Below, in pieces: positions 15,671 to 24,158 of a stretch of DNA of 45,857 nucleotides. The stretch lies in contig JADMKA010000050.1 in assembly GCA_018780145.1 (NCBI GenBank), positions 1-45,857 of the forward strand. Direction: 5' to 3'. The position numbers were made by a program, and so were the translations under genes. How positions within the stretch are numbered: position 1 is the first letter of the stretch; each line of letters starts with the position of its first letter. A model generated the notes under the pieces. That model saw only the letters and a list, made by a program, of their open reading frames with translations. It made no database searches and was not told the origin of the DNA. The DNA is from Vitreoscilla sp. (GTDB lineage: Bacteria > Pseudomonadota > Gammaproteobacteria > Burkholderiales > Burkholderiaceae_C).

Positions 15671-16603
15671 TTAACGCGGGGTCTCGGCCCGGCGGGCAGC
15701 CTTGCGGGCCCCTGGAACTTTGTTTGAAATCCGGCCATCGCCGGGCGCTTTGTCGCCACTCGGCATGGTTTCGTAGCCATAGCGGCGGCGTCCGGGACCG
15801 CAAAGCTGGCGCACGGTGGCAAGGTCGGCTTCGCTCAGCACGCCTTCGTCGCGGTGGTCCACCTGCCTCGTGACGAGCCCGGAGAACCACTTCTCGTCGA
15901 ACGGTTCGTCGATGAAGTCGAGCAGCATCTTCAGCTGCTTGAGCGGCTGGTCGACGAAATCCTCGTAGCGCAGTTCATAGACGCGAGCCGGGTAGGCGCG
16001 CTTGAGGCCGGCGATGATCTGCACCGCCTCGTTCCAGTAGTTGCATGCACCCGCCAGGCCTTCGACCTTCACGATGCGCCCGATGCGCAGGCTGGCCACC
16101 ACGTTGATCGGCTCGCGCACGATGTGCACGAACCTGGCGCGCGGCATGCTGCTGGCCGCCAGCATGGCGCCGTAGACGTTCTGCGGCGTCTTGTCGAACC
16201 AGCGTGTCGCACCCGGCTTCTTGCGGTGGATGTACAGCGTCATGTACTTCCAGTAGAGCTCGGCGCGCGAAGTGCTCTGTTTGAGCATCTCGGCGAACTC
16301 GGCCTCGGTGATGCCGTCGATCTCGCGGTGGCGCTTCAGGACCACGTTGTTGGTCAGGGTGCGGGTCATCGCTTCGGTGCCGAAGGGCTCGCCCCAGCGG
16401 TAGAAGTGGGTCTCTTCCGGACCCGCCAGGTTCGGGTGCATGCGCAGCGCATCGCGCAGCATCGTGGTGCCCGAGCGCACGCAGCCGAGCATGAAGAACG
16501 GCGCCGACTGGGTCGGCACCAGAGGCAAGTCCAAAGGCACATCCACCGTCATGGTCGTAGTGGGGGGCTTGGCTTTCGAGGCAGGGGCAGCCGGTCGGGT
16601 CAT
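15671..16603 (-). CDS. Sulfotransferase, Sulfotransfer_3-like
   Basis: 310 residues from the ATG at 16603; Met18 is a possible internal start, since residues 1-30 are low-complexity. PFFMLGCVRSGTTMLRDAL (35-53) is a canonical 5'-PSB loop, followed by MHPNLAGPEETHFYRWGEPF, where the EETHFY is typical of this family. ARFVHIVREPINVVASLRIG is the 3'-PB motif. YELRYEDFVDQPLKQL matches the family's conserved LRYEDL-x-x-P element. The C-terminus contains LCGPGRRRYGYE. All key elements are present, so an active enzyme is likely. It is separated by 265 bp from the gene upstream, so it may have its own promoter. Confidence 0.88.
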   Translation of the reverse strand: MTRPAAPASKAKPPTTTMTVDVPLDLPLVPTQSAPFFMLGCVRSGTTMLRDALRMHPNLAGPEETHFYRWGEPFGTEAMTRTLTNNVVLKRHREIDGITEAEFAEMLKQSTSRAELYWKYMTLYIHRKKPGATRWFDKTPQNVYGAMLAASSMPRARFVHIVREPINVVASLRIGRIVKVEGLAGACNYWNEAVQIIAGLKRAYPARVYELRYEDFVDQPLKQLKMLLDFIDEPFDEKWFSGLVTRQVDHRDEGVLSEADLATVRQLCGPGRRRYGYETMPSGDKAPGDGRISNKVPGARKAARRAETPR

Positions 16604-16868
16604 GGCAGCGAGTATGTGTGGAGGCCCAGCCTACGGCGGGCAAGGGTGGTCCAGTCCAGAACTGGTGCCAAGCGGCGCCTGGCGCCACATGGAACGGCGC
16701 CGGGTCCAGCGAATGATAAGCGGTGCGCAACACGAGCAAGCGTGCCTCGCCGACATGGGGCCCCGGATGGCGCGGCGTGGTGGCCCGGCGGTCTCCATCA
16801 GGCGTCGGGCGCTGGAAGAACGAGGCCGCCGGCCGCCGCGCCACCACCCGGGCCTGCCTGGCTCTGAG
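16604..16868. other. 265-bp intergenic gap, no feature recognised
   Basis: Between leftward genes. It is GC-rich with several G/C runs. A short open frame on the minus strand (16631-16876) lacks any recognisable protein character and overlaps the next gene's end. I see no clear promoter boxes or terminator. Confidence 0.4.
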
Positions 16869-17732
16869 CTAGCCATGGTGGAACCGCAGGGTCGGGTCGC
16901 TTCGCATGATCAACAGATCCTCTTCGTACAGCGCGTCGAGCCGCGCGCGGACCTCGTCCGTCCAGGGGTCGAACTGCACCATCTTCGGTCCGGCGACCAG
17001 CTTCTCGACCGAGGCCCGTGCGGCGGTCGCCACCTCGGCCCCGGCGTGGCTGTGGATGTCGTCGAGCAGCTTGATCGCAAGCCGCGACATGGTTCGGCGC
17101 GGCCGCTCCTCGCTGGCCACGGGGAGCCTGTTGATGTCGAGCTCGAACAGGCTGGCCGTCATCGGCCCGCGCACCTGATGCAGAGCCTCGTAGGGCCAGC
17201 AGGTGAGCGTCGATTGAGGAAAGGCCAGGCGCAGCTCGCGCAGGATCACGGGCCAGCGGCGTTTCTCGGGCTGGAATCGCTTGATCGCCGACTCGAAGGT
17301 GAAGTAGCGCGAATGGCGGATGGCCTCGCAGTAGGCTGAGCGCAGGTAATCCGAGTAGCGTCTCACCGAGATCAGCAGATGGACCTCGAACGGCTGGAGC
17401 ACGCCCTTCAGGTTCGCCATGCGGTCGGCCACGTTGGGATAGAGGCAGCCCTGCGCGAAGTTGCCTTCGCAGGTGCCGAGCAGGTTCTCGTCAGACAGGA
17501 TCACCCGGGCGTGAGCCGAGGCCAGGCGCCCCAGGTAGGCCTGGGCGCGCTTGAACTTTGGCACGCCAAGATCGTCGCCCACGCCGGCCAGCGGCGTCAG
17601 CTCAGCCCGGACTTCGTCCAGCGGCGGGCAGTGGATGCGTGCCGCGTGGCCCAGCGGATTGCAGGCTACCCAGTAGCGCTGCAGATGGGTGGTGGCGGTC
17701 TTGTGGACGCCGAGATGGAGGTCAATCCTCAT
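16869..17732 (-). CDS. Sulfotransferase-like protein (HKTATT P-loop)
   Basis: 287 residues. It begins almost directly with the P-loop: IDLHLGVHKTATTHLQRYW (3-21), the HKT-x-TT-x-LQ form common in bacterial sulfotransferase-like proteins of polysaccharide loci. VILSDENLLG follows, and the 3'-PB candidate is VHLLISVRRYSDYLRSAYCE, with R-R-Y instead of RDP as in other members of this type. Ser and Arg positions appear kept. The gene overlaps the upstream hydrolase-sulfotransferase fusion by 11 bp, so the two are cotranscribed and probably act on the same acceptor. Moderate confidence in function, high in the gene. Confidence 0.78.
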   Translation of the reverse strand: MRIDLHLGVHKTATTHLQRYWVACNPLGHAARIHCPPLDEVRAELTPLAGVGDDLGVPKFKRAQAYLGRLASAHARVILSDENLLGTCEGNFAQGCLYPNVADRMANLKGVLQPFEVHLLISVRRYSDYLRSAYCEAIRHSRYFTFESAIKRFQPEKRRWPVILRELRLAFPQSTLTCWPYEALHQVRGPMTASLFELDINRLPVASEERPRRTMSRLAIKLLDDIHSHAGAEVATAARASVEKLVAGPKMVQFDPWTDEVRARLDALYEEDLLIMRSDPTLRFHHG

Positions 17733-19425
17733 GGTGGTTGGCTGGGTGAGGTTCGGGGGCAGCCGCGGTGGACGACTTGGCCAACCGGGCCTGCACCAGC
17801 GCGTAGTCAGCCCGGTAGATGCGGTCGAGTTTCGCCTGAATGTCGGGCGTGACCACCTCGGCGTAGGGATGGGGCGCGGGCGGATGGCACCAGGGCCGCT
17901 CGCGAAGATCCGGAATGCGGGTCACCCCGGCCCTATGCAGGATGCGCGCCATCTGGGACGGATAGAACGCCAGCAGGCCGAGGTCCTTGACCTGCAGACG
18001 CTCGCGAAAGCGCGCCAGCTGCGGCACCTGGGGGCTCCAACCAGCGTCCCAGCGGATCGATGTCGAACCCGCCACGTTGGCTTCGACGAAATCGAGGAAG
18101 CGGCTGAAGTTGGTCTGATGGACCGGCAAGGTCGGACGCGGGTCGTCATCGTCGAGCACCAGGTCCCAGCCTTCGATGAGCTGGCGGCGCACCGCCGGGA
18201 AACTGGTCCGTCCGGTGTGAAAGATCTTCTCGTTGAAGCAGGCATAGGCGCGTTCGCCAGGGTCGCGCAGAAAGGTGAAGACGACGGCGCCGCCGCGGAT
18301 CTTGTCGGAGAACTGCTGTTGCACGGCGGGGTCGGTGTCCCAGCTGCGTTGCAGGTCGCCGTTGCGGAAGATGTCCTGAGGTTGCGCGGGGTAGCGGCCC
18401 CACGCCATGTAGTGCAGCTGGTTCTGGATCGTCGTGCTCCCGGACTTGGCGAGGTTCAGGTAAACCAGCGGCAATCGGCCGGCGGACACCATCCCGGGTG
18501 GCCAACGCTCTTCGGCGGACACGATGGCCGGCGCGCCCGCCACGGGCCGCAGCGAGCCCGCCAGCGCCCGGGCGCCGGCGTGGCCGGGCTCGATGGCCAG
18601 AGCGCGGTCCAGGTGCCGAAGTCGGCGCGGCCGGCTGCGGCCCCGCTGGGCCAGGCGGGCGTGGTAGTCCGCCAGGCCCACGCGGGCGCGGGCGATCTGC
18701 CGGAAACCAGACTCGTCCAAGGTGCCCGCCACGGCCTGGTCGAACACCGTGGCCAGCAGGCCCAGGGAGTTCAGCGCCACGGCCGTGGTGTGCCCGACGA
18801 AGGGCAGCCGCAGTTTCACGAGGTTGGCTGGATCCAGGCGCTGGGCATGCAGGAGGTCCTTCACCTGATAGGGGTCGTAGCAGACGTAGACACGAGCCGC
18901 CGCGCGGGCCTCGACCGCCCCGTCGACGAAATCGCCGCTCCAAAGCCCGGCGCGGTCGCCGGCAAAGCGCTGGTCGAACCAGCACCGGTCGGGCGCCAGG
19001 GTGGACTGCGGGTTCATCGCAATCACCGTGCAACCCGGCGCGCAGGAGGCAAACGCCAGCGCGGCATAACCACCCATCGACGGCCCGTAGAAGACGACCT
19101 TCTCGAAGCCCCGGAACAGCCCGCGCGCCTGGAACCCGCGGAAGGCCTGGTGCAACTCGGCACCGCGGTACCAGTCGGCCCATTGGCGCTTGACGCCCAA
19201 CACCGAGTGGCCGCGACTGTGCAGGAACGCTTGCCCCCAGACTGGCCGGCTGAAATCCGCCGCGCCGCTCTTCGACACAGTCGGTTCAAAGGTAACCACG
19301 AGCAGCGGCCCCCCCGGCAAGAAGTCGACCTGATAGCCCGGGAGACCCAAGGTTGCCGGCTGCCACCCGGCAACCTTGTAGGCGAACTCCTCAAGCCCGG
19401 GAATCGCTTGATCGGGCACCGTCAT
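17722..19425 (-). CDS. Fusion: alpha/beta hydrolase + sulfotransferase
   Basis: 567 residues from the ATG at 19425 (MTVPDQAIPG). Residues 35-230 look like an alpha/beta hydrolase: nucleophile elbow FYGPSMGGYAALAF (Ser116), acid candidate in YVCYDPYQVKD (Asp184), and His212 in LPFVGHTTAVAL, a complete plausible triad. Residues 255-292 look like a TPR-like helical linker (RALAIEPGHAGARALAG). Residues 318-567 are a sulfotransferase: LPLVYLNLAKSGSTTIQNQL (P-loop 326-332) and VVFTFLRDPGERAYACFNEK (Arg387). The start overlaps the preceding gene's end by 35 bp. It could couple ester removal (deacylation or desulfation) with sulfation on one glycan; hydrolase substrate unknown. The alternative that the hydrolase part only binds substrate cannot be excluded. 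Confidence 0.82.
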   Translation of the reverse strand: MTVPDQAIPGLEEFAYKVAGWQPATLGLPGYQVDFLPGGPLLVVTFEPTVSKSGAADFSRPVWGQAFLHSRGHSVLGVKRQWADWYRGAELHQAFRGFQARGLFRGFEKVVFYGPSMGGYAALAFASCAPGCTVIAMNPQSTLAPDRCWFDQRFAGDRAGLWSGDFVDGAVEARAAARVYVCYDPYQVKDLLHAQRLDPANLVKLRLPFVGHTTAVALNSLGLLATVFDQAVAGTLDESGFRQIARARVGLADYHARLAQRGRSRPRRLRHLDRALAIEPGHAGARALAGSLRPVAGAPAIVSAEERWPPGMVSAGRLPLVYLNLAKSGSTTIQNQLHYMAWGRYPAQPQDIFRNGDLQRSWDTDPAVQQQFSDKIRGGAVVFTFLRDPGERAYACFNEKIFHTGRTSFPAVRRQLIEGWDLVLDDDDPRPTLPVHQTNFSRFLDFVEANVAGSTSIRWDAGWSPQVPQLARFRERLQVKDLGLLAFYPSQMARILHRAGVTRIPDLRERPWCHPPAPHPYAEVVTPDIQAKLDRIYRADYALVQARLAKSSTAAAPEPHPANHHED

Positions 19426-20179
19426 CGAAGGAGCTCGTGTTGGACAGTACGATGGCAATCTCTCGCCGCGCCCGCAACAACGACGGCGAATAGGCGGTCA
19501 ACCCGCTTGTGTAGAACTGGCCCGAGAGGGCGAATCGCAACAGCGACGCATCGTCGACGACCGCAGCACGGGAGCCGGCGCCACAGTATTCAAACAGGAC
19601 ATCTGCGACCTCAAGGGTCTTGACTCCACTCAGGAAGATTTCCTTGTGCCGACACACCATCCGGTCGACGCTCGAAGCTTCGACGGCTTGGTCGAACCAA
19701 TGCTTGCTGGCCAGTTGGCCACGCACCAATGACGCGATGAAGTCGCTATCGATGTCTGGCACATCACTGCCACTGCGAAGGCGATCGCGGAGGCGCTCGA
19801 CATCCTTCAGCTCGCGGCACTCGAATCGATCCGCGATCACGATGGAAAGCAGCTGATCAACGTCGATTTCGCGTTCCATGACGACAACGCGGTAGCCGGA
19901 CCTTGCCAGCGCATCAAGGAGCATGGCATTGAATTCCCACGCCTCGAGGTCATACCGATGATGAAAGAACACGCCCTCAGCCAGGCATTGTTCAAGCCGC
20001 GCCCTCGCCTGCTGAATTGCCCCCTGGTGGAAGGCCCTGGACACTTCGCCGAGCGCCCGAGTCCACTCGAACGGCTGTCCGCCCAGTCCCGGTGCGGCAA
20101 CCCACGGCGCCAGCAGCCTGTAGACGGCCGCCGCACCACATCGCCGTTGCGACAGGATGACAAACCGCCCGGCGCTCAT
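19391..20179 (-). CDS. Stf0/NodH-type sulfotransferase-like protein
   Basis: 262 residues. RFVILSQRRCGAAAVYRLL (5-23) matches the 5'-PSB loop of bacterial Stf0-like enzymes loosely (usual R-S-GS-x-x-L; here R-C-GAAA). GGQPFEW fits their GEPF segment. YRVVVMEREIDVDQLLSIVI matches their LxRxNxxxxxxS 3'-PB motif, with Glu-Ile-Asp in place of xxNL. Later, MVCRHKEIFLSG and VADVLFEYCG are typical of this group. Its start overlaps the stop of the upstream GT14-like gene by 4 bp (ATGA). Codon third positions look less GC-rich than in the genes to the left. Sulfotransfer function is likely but the loop is atypical. Confidence 0.7.
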   Translation of the reverse strand: MSAGRFVILSQRRCGAAAVYRLLAPWVAAPGLGGQPFEWTRALGEVSRAFHQGAIQQARARLEQCLAEGVFFHHRYDLEAWEFNAMLLDALARSGYRVVVMEREIDVDQLLSIVIADRFECRELKDVERLRDRLRSGSDVPDIDSDFIASLVRGQLASKHWFDQAVEASSVDRMVCRHKEIFLSGVKTLEVADVLFEYCGAGSRAAVVDDASLLRFALSGQFYTSGLTAYSPSLLRARREIAIVLSNTSSFDDGARSSDSRA

Positions 20180-21852
20180 CGCATGCCCTGCCTGGGACCG
20201 AGGTCATGAAAACGGCTGCGAGCTTGATCCTCGCTCTCCGCAAAGTAGTCCCCTGCATTCATGGTGGACCAGGCTGCACGCAGCTCCCGCAAGGTCGGGT
20301 CAGGAGCATCCACGGGAACCTCGCCCAGCCGAACGATCTGGCACCCATGTTTGCGCTCCCTCGCAGCCTGGTCGAAAAAGTCCTGCGGCAGCCACGCAGG
20401 TTGGGGTACTGCGCGCAAGGTCGCCTCGTACAAGGCCCCCTCCTCGTGGACACAGATGTCGCGCAACGCGGCCTCGGCTCGCTGATACTTCCCCAGGCCC
20501 AGCGGTTCGCAACACAGCACCGTCGCATTGGGATCCCACAGGACGAAATCCCGGGCCCACGACTCAGTGGCGGCGTCGATGCAAAGAGCCGTCGAGCGCT
20601 CGGCGTCGAGGTTCACCAGTTCGTAGAGGAATCCTCCCGGATCATGGTCGCGCCGCTGTCTCATCCCACTTTGGAGGCCAAGCCACGTCGGGGACTCTGC
20701 GGCCGGTACGAGCCGCAACGGGTCGAACACGAAATCAAGTGCGGGATGGCCACTCGACACAGACCGAACTCGGCGCATCAGCTCCAACGCGAAGCGGCGT
20801 GAAGCACCGTGGATCACGCAATAGCGGCGTTGATTCACCTGCATCACGCCACTCCATTTTTCACGCGACGCGCCGACAAGGGCGCGAGTGGCCGGCAACG
20901 ACAGCGCCTGTACCAGGAAGCGTTGGTAGTGGCTGGTCGGCGAACCGGCACGAGAAAAGTAGCTCAGGTCCAACTCCGGCTCGCGCAGGTGATTGTCAAT
21001 CTGCTGCCGTAGCAGTGCTGCATGTGTCGACACCTTGCGCGCGAAGAAGAATGGCTGGTCCAGCAGGTGCTCGTAGTGCCCGTTTTCCAAGACCAGCGGG
21101 CGCCCTTGGTCGTCGAACTCATAGTAGGTCAGGGTGTGTCCCGCGATTCGTTCGGGCTTTTGCACCTGCACGACCAGCGACTGGATCGCGAACTCATCGG
21201 GTATCCAACTCTGCGCGAAGAACTTGCGCAGTACCGGCTCTGTGAGGCGAGTGCTGACCGCCGCTGCGGTGTCACGCGTCAGGCAGAACCACTGCGAGCC
21301 GAAACGAATGTTCAGGCCATCTGGCACCCGACGCTGCACGTGCAACCAGCGCTGCAAGTTGGTCAGGCGGTCGAACCATGCCCTGTGTCTCTTGAAGTTG
21401 AGAGGGAAGTAGTACTTGAAGCGTTCGTGCTCCAAACCGCCCTTGACCCATTTGCGTTGTCGGATGTCGACCGCCTGTATGAAGTCCAGGCCGTTGCGCC
21501 GCTGCAGGAACTCACGCAGGCTTGACCAAGGCCGGATGGGAACGCAACTGCCGCTGATCAGGGCGAGATAGTCCGGCGCAAAGCTGGGATCCGCCAGTGC
21601 CAGACGGATCAGCCGGTGCGTCGCCTCCACCAGGGTGAAGTCGCCCCAACCGCACGCAACCCGGTCTTCTACGAACTCATGGCGCACGCCCGGCGGCACC
21701 GCAGCTTTCAGTGCATCGACCTCGCGCATGGTTCGGCGCGCATCGTAGTGGACGTAGATCTTGACGTCATCGTTCGCGAAGAACGGCGACGCCAGCCTGG
21801 CGGCGAGGTCGACCACATCCTCATGACAGAGCAGCAGGACCGCGAGCTTCAC
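20176..21852 (-). CDS. Core-2/I-branching type glycosyltransferase (GT14, Branch) with C-terminal extension
   Basis: 558 residues. Residues 1-290 match the GT14/Branch family of beta-1,6-N-acetylglucosaminyl or xylosyl transferases: KLAVLLLCHEDVVDLAARL, KIYVHYDAR, DYLALISGSCVPIRPWSSL, FGSQWFCLTRD and IPDEFAIQSLV are the family's ordered hallmarks. Residues 350-558 form an additional domain of unknown function, such as is attached to GT14 enzymes in other bacteria (possibly DUF5928-like; I am unsure of the name). Side-branch addition to the polysaccharide is a reasonable role. It is followed immediately, with a 4-bp overlap, by a sulfotransferase, suggesting that the branch sugar is the sulfation target (inference). 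Confidence 0.85.
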   Translation of the reverse strand: MKLAVLLLCHEDVVDLAARLASPFFANDDVKIYVHYDARRTMREVDALKAAVPPGVRHEFVEDRVACGWGDFTLVEATHRLIRLALADPSFAPDYLALISGSCVPIRPWSSLREFLQRRNGLDFIQAVDIRQRKWVKGGLEHERFKYYFPLNFKRHRAWFDRLTNLQRWLHVQRRVPDGLNIRFGSQWFCLTRDTAAAVSTRLTEPVLRKFFAQSWIPDEFAIQSLVVQVQKPERIAGHTLTYYEFDDQGRPLVLENGHYEHLLDQPFFFARKVSTHAALLRQQIDNHLREPELDLSYFSRAGSPTSHYQRFLVQALSLPATRALVGASREKWSGVMQVNQRRYCVIHGASRRFALELMRRVRSVSSGHPALDFVFDPLRLVPAAESPTWLGLQSGMRQRRDHDPGGFLYELVNLDAERSTALCIDAATESWARDFVLWDPNATVLCCEPLGLGKYQRAEAALRDICVHEEGALYEATLRAVPQPAWLPQDFFDQAARERKHGCQIVRLGEVPVDAPDPTLRELRAAWSTMNAGDYFAESEDQARSRFHDLGPRQGMR

Positions 21853-21895
21853 TGGTTCGCCCCACGTCGGCGCGAAGGTCTGGCCGAAGAATGCG

Positions 21896-22873
21896 TCACA
21901 GCCATGAGCCAGCCTGCATGAACCCGAGCCTCACCAATTGCGGACTGCCGCCGTACCGGATCGAAATATCGGGATCGAACAGCACGACGTCGCCAGCCTC
22001 CAGATAGGCCTTGTACTCGACGCTGCCGGCATAGTGCTCGCCGCGCACCATCTCCTCGGTCGCCTTTTGCTGCAGCAGGCTGACATACTTGAAGTGGAAC
22101 AGCGCGCCGGAAACCGCCTCGGGTCGATCCAGAACGGTGCAGTTCAGCGCGGGATTGTTCAGATGGTGCATCGAGGACACGTAGCGCAACCCGTCACGCC
22201 AACGCACCAGCGGCACCTTATTGAGCGCGGGTGCTTGTTGCGGCCGATCGGCGAAAAAGCGACGCATCCGTACGCCCCCTTGCACCCAGAAGCTCTGGGT
22301 TTCCGGGTCGAAGCGCTGGGTCAGGTTGAAGCGATCGAACCACGGGCAGATGTCGAACGGATCGACACCGGACGCAAGCCGGTTCTGGCTCAGCGGCGCC
22401 TCGCCGTAGGCATCGATCATCACGGTGAACAGGCTGGGCTGTCCTATGGCATCCATTCGATCGGTCAAACTCCGCAAGCCTCGCCGCTCGCAGTGCGGAT
22501 AGACCAGGAACTCGTCGGGATCGACCGTGATGCACCACTTGCCGGCCCCATACTGCGCGAGCAGCGCATTGCACCAGTCCATACCGAAGTTGGACGCCTT
22601 GTAGCTGCCGTTGGCCAGCCAGCTCGAGCAGTCAGGCTGCTGGGCCAGGTAGTCCTGCAAGCCGTCCTCGGACTGGTTGTCCAGCACCAGGAAGTGCCCG
22701 ACGCCGAGCCGCCGGTAGTGGTCAAGAAAGGCCGGCATGCGCGGCATCTCGTTGCGCGCACAGCACACCAGCAGGCACCAGGTGTCGGCGATCGCGTCAG
22801 CACGCACGCTGCGGGGCTGAAGCTGCTGCCGGTGGCTGGCGATTCGCCGCTCGACGGCGCGGTCACTGAGCAC
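21896..22873 (-). CDS. GT2/GT92-like glycosyltransferase
   Basis: 325 residues from a GTG at 22873, which overlaps the upstream gene's end by 11 bp; more upstream codons are open but arginine-rich and not protein-like. WCLLVCCARNEMPRMPAFLD begins the GT-A fold. LVLDNQSEDG is the typical strand-turn (VDNxSxDG), and WCITVDPDEFLVYP carries the DxD (DPDE) of the Glyco_tranf_2_4/GT92 group. MHHLNNPALN and FHFKYVSLLQQKATEEM match the family's C-terminal HFKY element. It is clearly homologous to the C-terminal module of the 1444-residue protein at 25916-30250, so one arose from the other or both were recruited from a common source. Confidence 0.83.
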   Translation of the reverse strand: MLSDRAVERRIASHRQQLQPRSVRADAIADTWCLLVCCARNEMPRMPAFLDHYRRLGVGHFLVLDNQSEDGLQDYLAQQPDCSSWLANGSYKASNFGMDWCNALLAQYGAGKWCITVDPDEFLVYPHCERRGLRSLTDRMDAIGQPSLFTVMIDAYGEAPLSQNRLASGVDPFDICPWFDRFNLTQRFDPETQSFWVQGGVRMRRFFADRPQQAPALNKVPLVRWRDGLRYVSSMHHLNNPALNCTVLDRPEAVSGALFHFKYVSLLQQKATEEMVRGEHYAGSVEYKAYLEAGDVVLFDPDISIRYGGSPQLVRLGFMQAGSWL

Positions 22874-24131
22874 CCAGCGCCTCCTCGTTCCAGAAGTGGA
22901 TCTTGCCGATCCAGCCCGGCAGGCTCGCCGAAACGGTCGGCGGTACACCGCCGTTCCATTCGGTGAGCTGGGCTTCGGTGACGCCGGCCGAGGTGTCGTA
23001 CTGAGGCGGCGTCTGGTACTGATCGGGCACCACCATCACGATGTTGCGCGCGACCCGCCGTGCCTCCAGAAAGCACTCGCGCTGGCTGGGCCACAAGTGC
23101 TGAAAGACACGCAGGGCGACAAGCACTGTGTAGCGCTTGTCGGCCACCGGCCAGGGCAGGTTCAGGGGCTCGTGCAGATGGACGGTACCCGAGCCGGTCG
23201 CCGCCCACTTTCCGGTCGGATCCAGCGTGTCGCTGCCGTTGACGACAGGAACGCCCTTGGCGCGCAGTTCCAGCACCTCCGAGGCGGTGGTGGGCTTGCA
23301 CAGCCGGACGAAGTCAATTGCGCTCTTGTGATACTCCCAGCGCATCGCGAAAGCCTTCTCGTTGTCTCGCGCGGCCGATGGAGTTGCAACGACGAATTCA
23401 TCGAAGGTCACGTAGCGAACAAGCGCCGCCGACGATTTGCGCACCAGGGATGCGAGGTGGCTTGCGATGACATGCTGCAGAGCTGCAGAGTCGTGCTCGG
23501 GACCACCGGATCGCCCCCCAGCCGTCGATGTCCACTCTGGTTGTCGCTCCAGGAAGGCCTGGTGCACGAATACGATGCGGACCGGGATGCGCTCGATACC
23601 GAGCAACTTGGCAATGGCGAGCCGGTGGCGCCCGTCGAGAAACAGCAGTCGGCCGTCTTCATTGATGCCAAGTTTGATCTCATGGTTTGCCCCGACAGTT
23701 GAAGGATAGCCTTCGCGGACGAATTGGCCGAATTCACCAGTGTTGCCCCGCGCCCTTTCGGCGATCGCTTCCTGTTCGAGAAACCCATGAATTCGAATCG
23801 ACTCATACAGTGCACGCACGTCGCCGTTGAGGCGGTCAAGCCACTCCTGCTTCGTGCGGCAGTTCCAGACGGTCTTGCCGGCCTCGACGAGCCTCAGGTT
23901 GCGCCTGAACCATTCGGTCTCCTCCCAGCTCTCGCCTCGCAGAAACACCGCCTGGAACGCCCTGTAAACGGTGCCGTCCTCGAACAACTCGCCCGCACCC
24001 ATCGGAGGGCGCACGACAATCTGCTCGAACGAATTGACCTGGCCCCAGCGCTCGCGACCGAAGTCGTGCGCGCGAACAGAACTCTGGTAGATCGGCACGG
24101 AATGGTGCACGGCGTAAATACGGGCGCTCAC
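22863..24131 (-). CDS. ParB-like fold protein with methyltransferase-like C-terminus
   Basis: 422 residues. Residues 110-195 carry a ParB/sulfiredoxin-like element: EIKLGINEDGRLLFLDGRHR (151-170) then LAIAKLLGIERIPVRIVFVH, with the GRHR box characteristic of ParB N-terminal domains. Residues 250-422 resemble a class I SAM-methyltransferase fold: RYTVLVALRVFQHLWPSQRE corresponds to the post-motif LxxLEHL segment. Motif I is poor (ASEVLELRAKGVPVVNG, no GxGxG), so catalysis is uncertain. There is no HTH or partition context, so DNA segregation is unlikely. ParB-like domains can bind or hydrolyse nucleotides or modify substrates, and proteins of this shape do occur in sugar loci. Possibly O-methylation of the glycan (speculative). 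Confidence 0.7.
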   Translation of the reverse strand: MSARIYAVHHSVPIYQSSVRAHDFGRERWGQVNSFEQIVVRPPMGAGELFEDGTVYRAFQAVFLRGESWEETEWFRRNLRLVEAGKTVWNCRTKQEWLDRLNGDVRALYESIRIHGFLEQEAIAERARGNTGEFGQFVREGYPSTVGANHEIKLGINEDGRLLFLDGRHRLAIAKLLGIERIPVRIVFVHQAFLERQPEWTSTAGGRSGGPEHDSAALQHVIASHLASLVRKSSAALVRYVTFDEFVVATPSAARDNEKAFAMRWEYHKSAIDFVRLCKPTTASEVLELRAKGVPVVNGSDTLDPTGKWAATGSGTVHLHEPLNLPWPVADKRYTVLVALRVFQHLWPSQRECFLEARRVARNIVMVVPDQYQTPPQYDTSAGVTEAQLTEWNGGVPPTVSASLPGWIGKIHFWNEEALGAQ

Positions 24132-24158
24132 GTCGGTGTCCGATCAGTTGGAGCTTCA

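Noticed and set aside
16631-16876. Small leftward gene of 81 codons in the intergenic gap
   Set aside because: Arg/Ser/Pro-rich translation without motifs or SD; it overlaps the end of the neighbouring gene and is likely a chance frame.
17689-19623. A 644-codon plus-strand frame
   Set aside because: Antisense to the hydrolase-sulfotransferase fusion; no recognisable domain.
22863-24131. Chromosome-partition ParB
   Set aside because: Only the GRHR-type core is ParB-like. There is no HTH, no ParA neighbour and no parS-like site, and the C-terminus looks like a methyltransferase.
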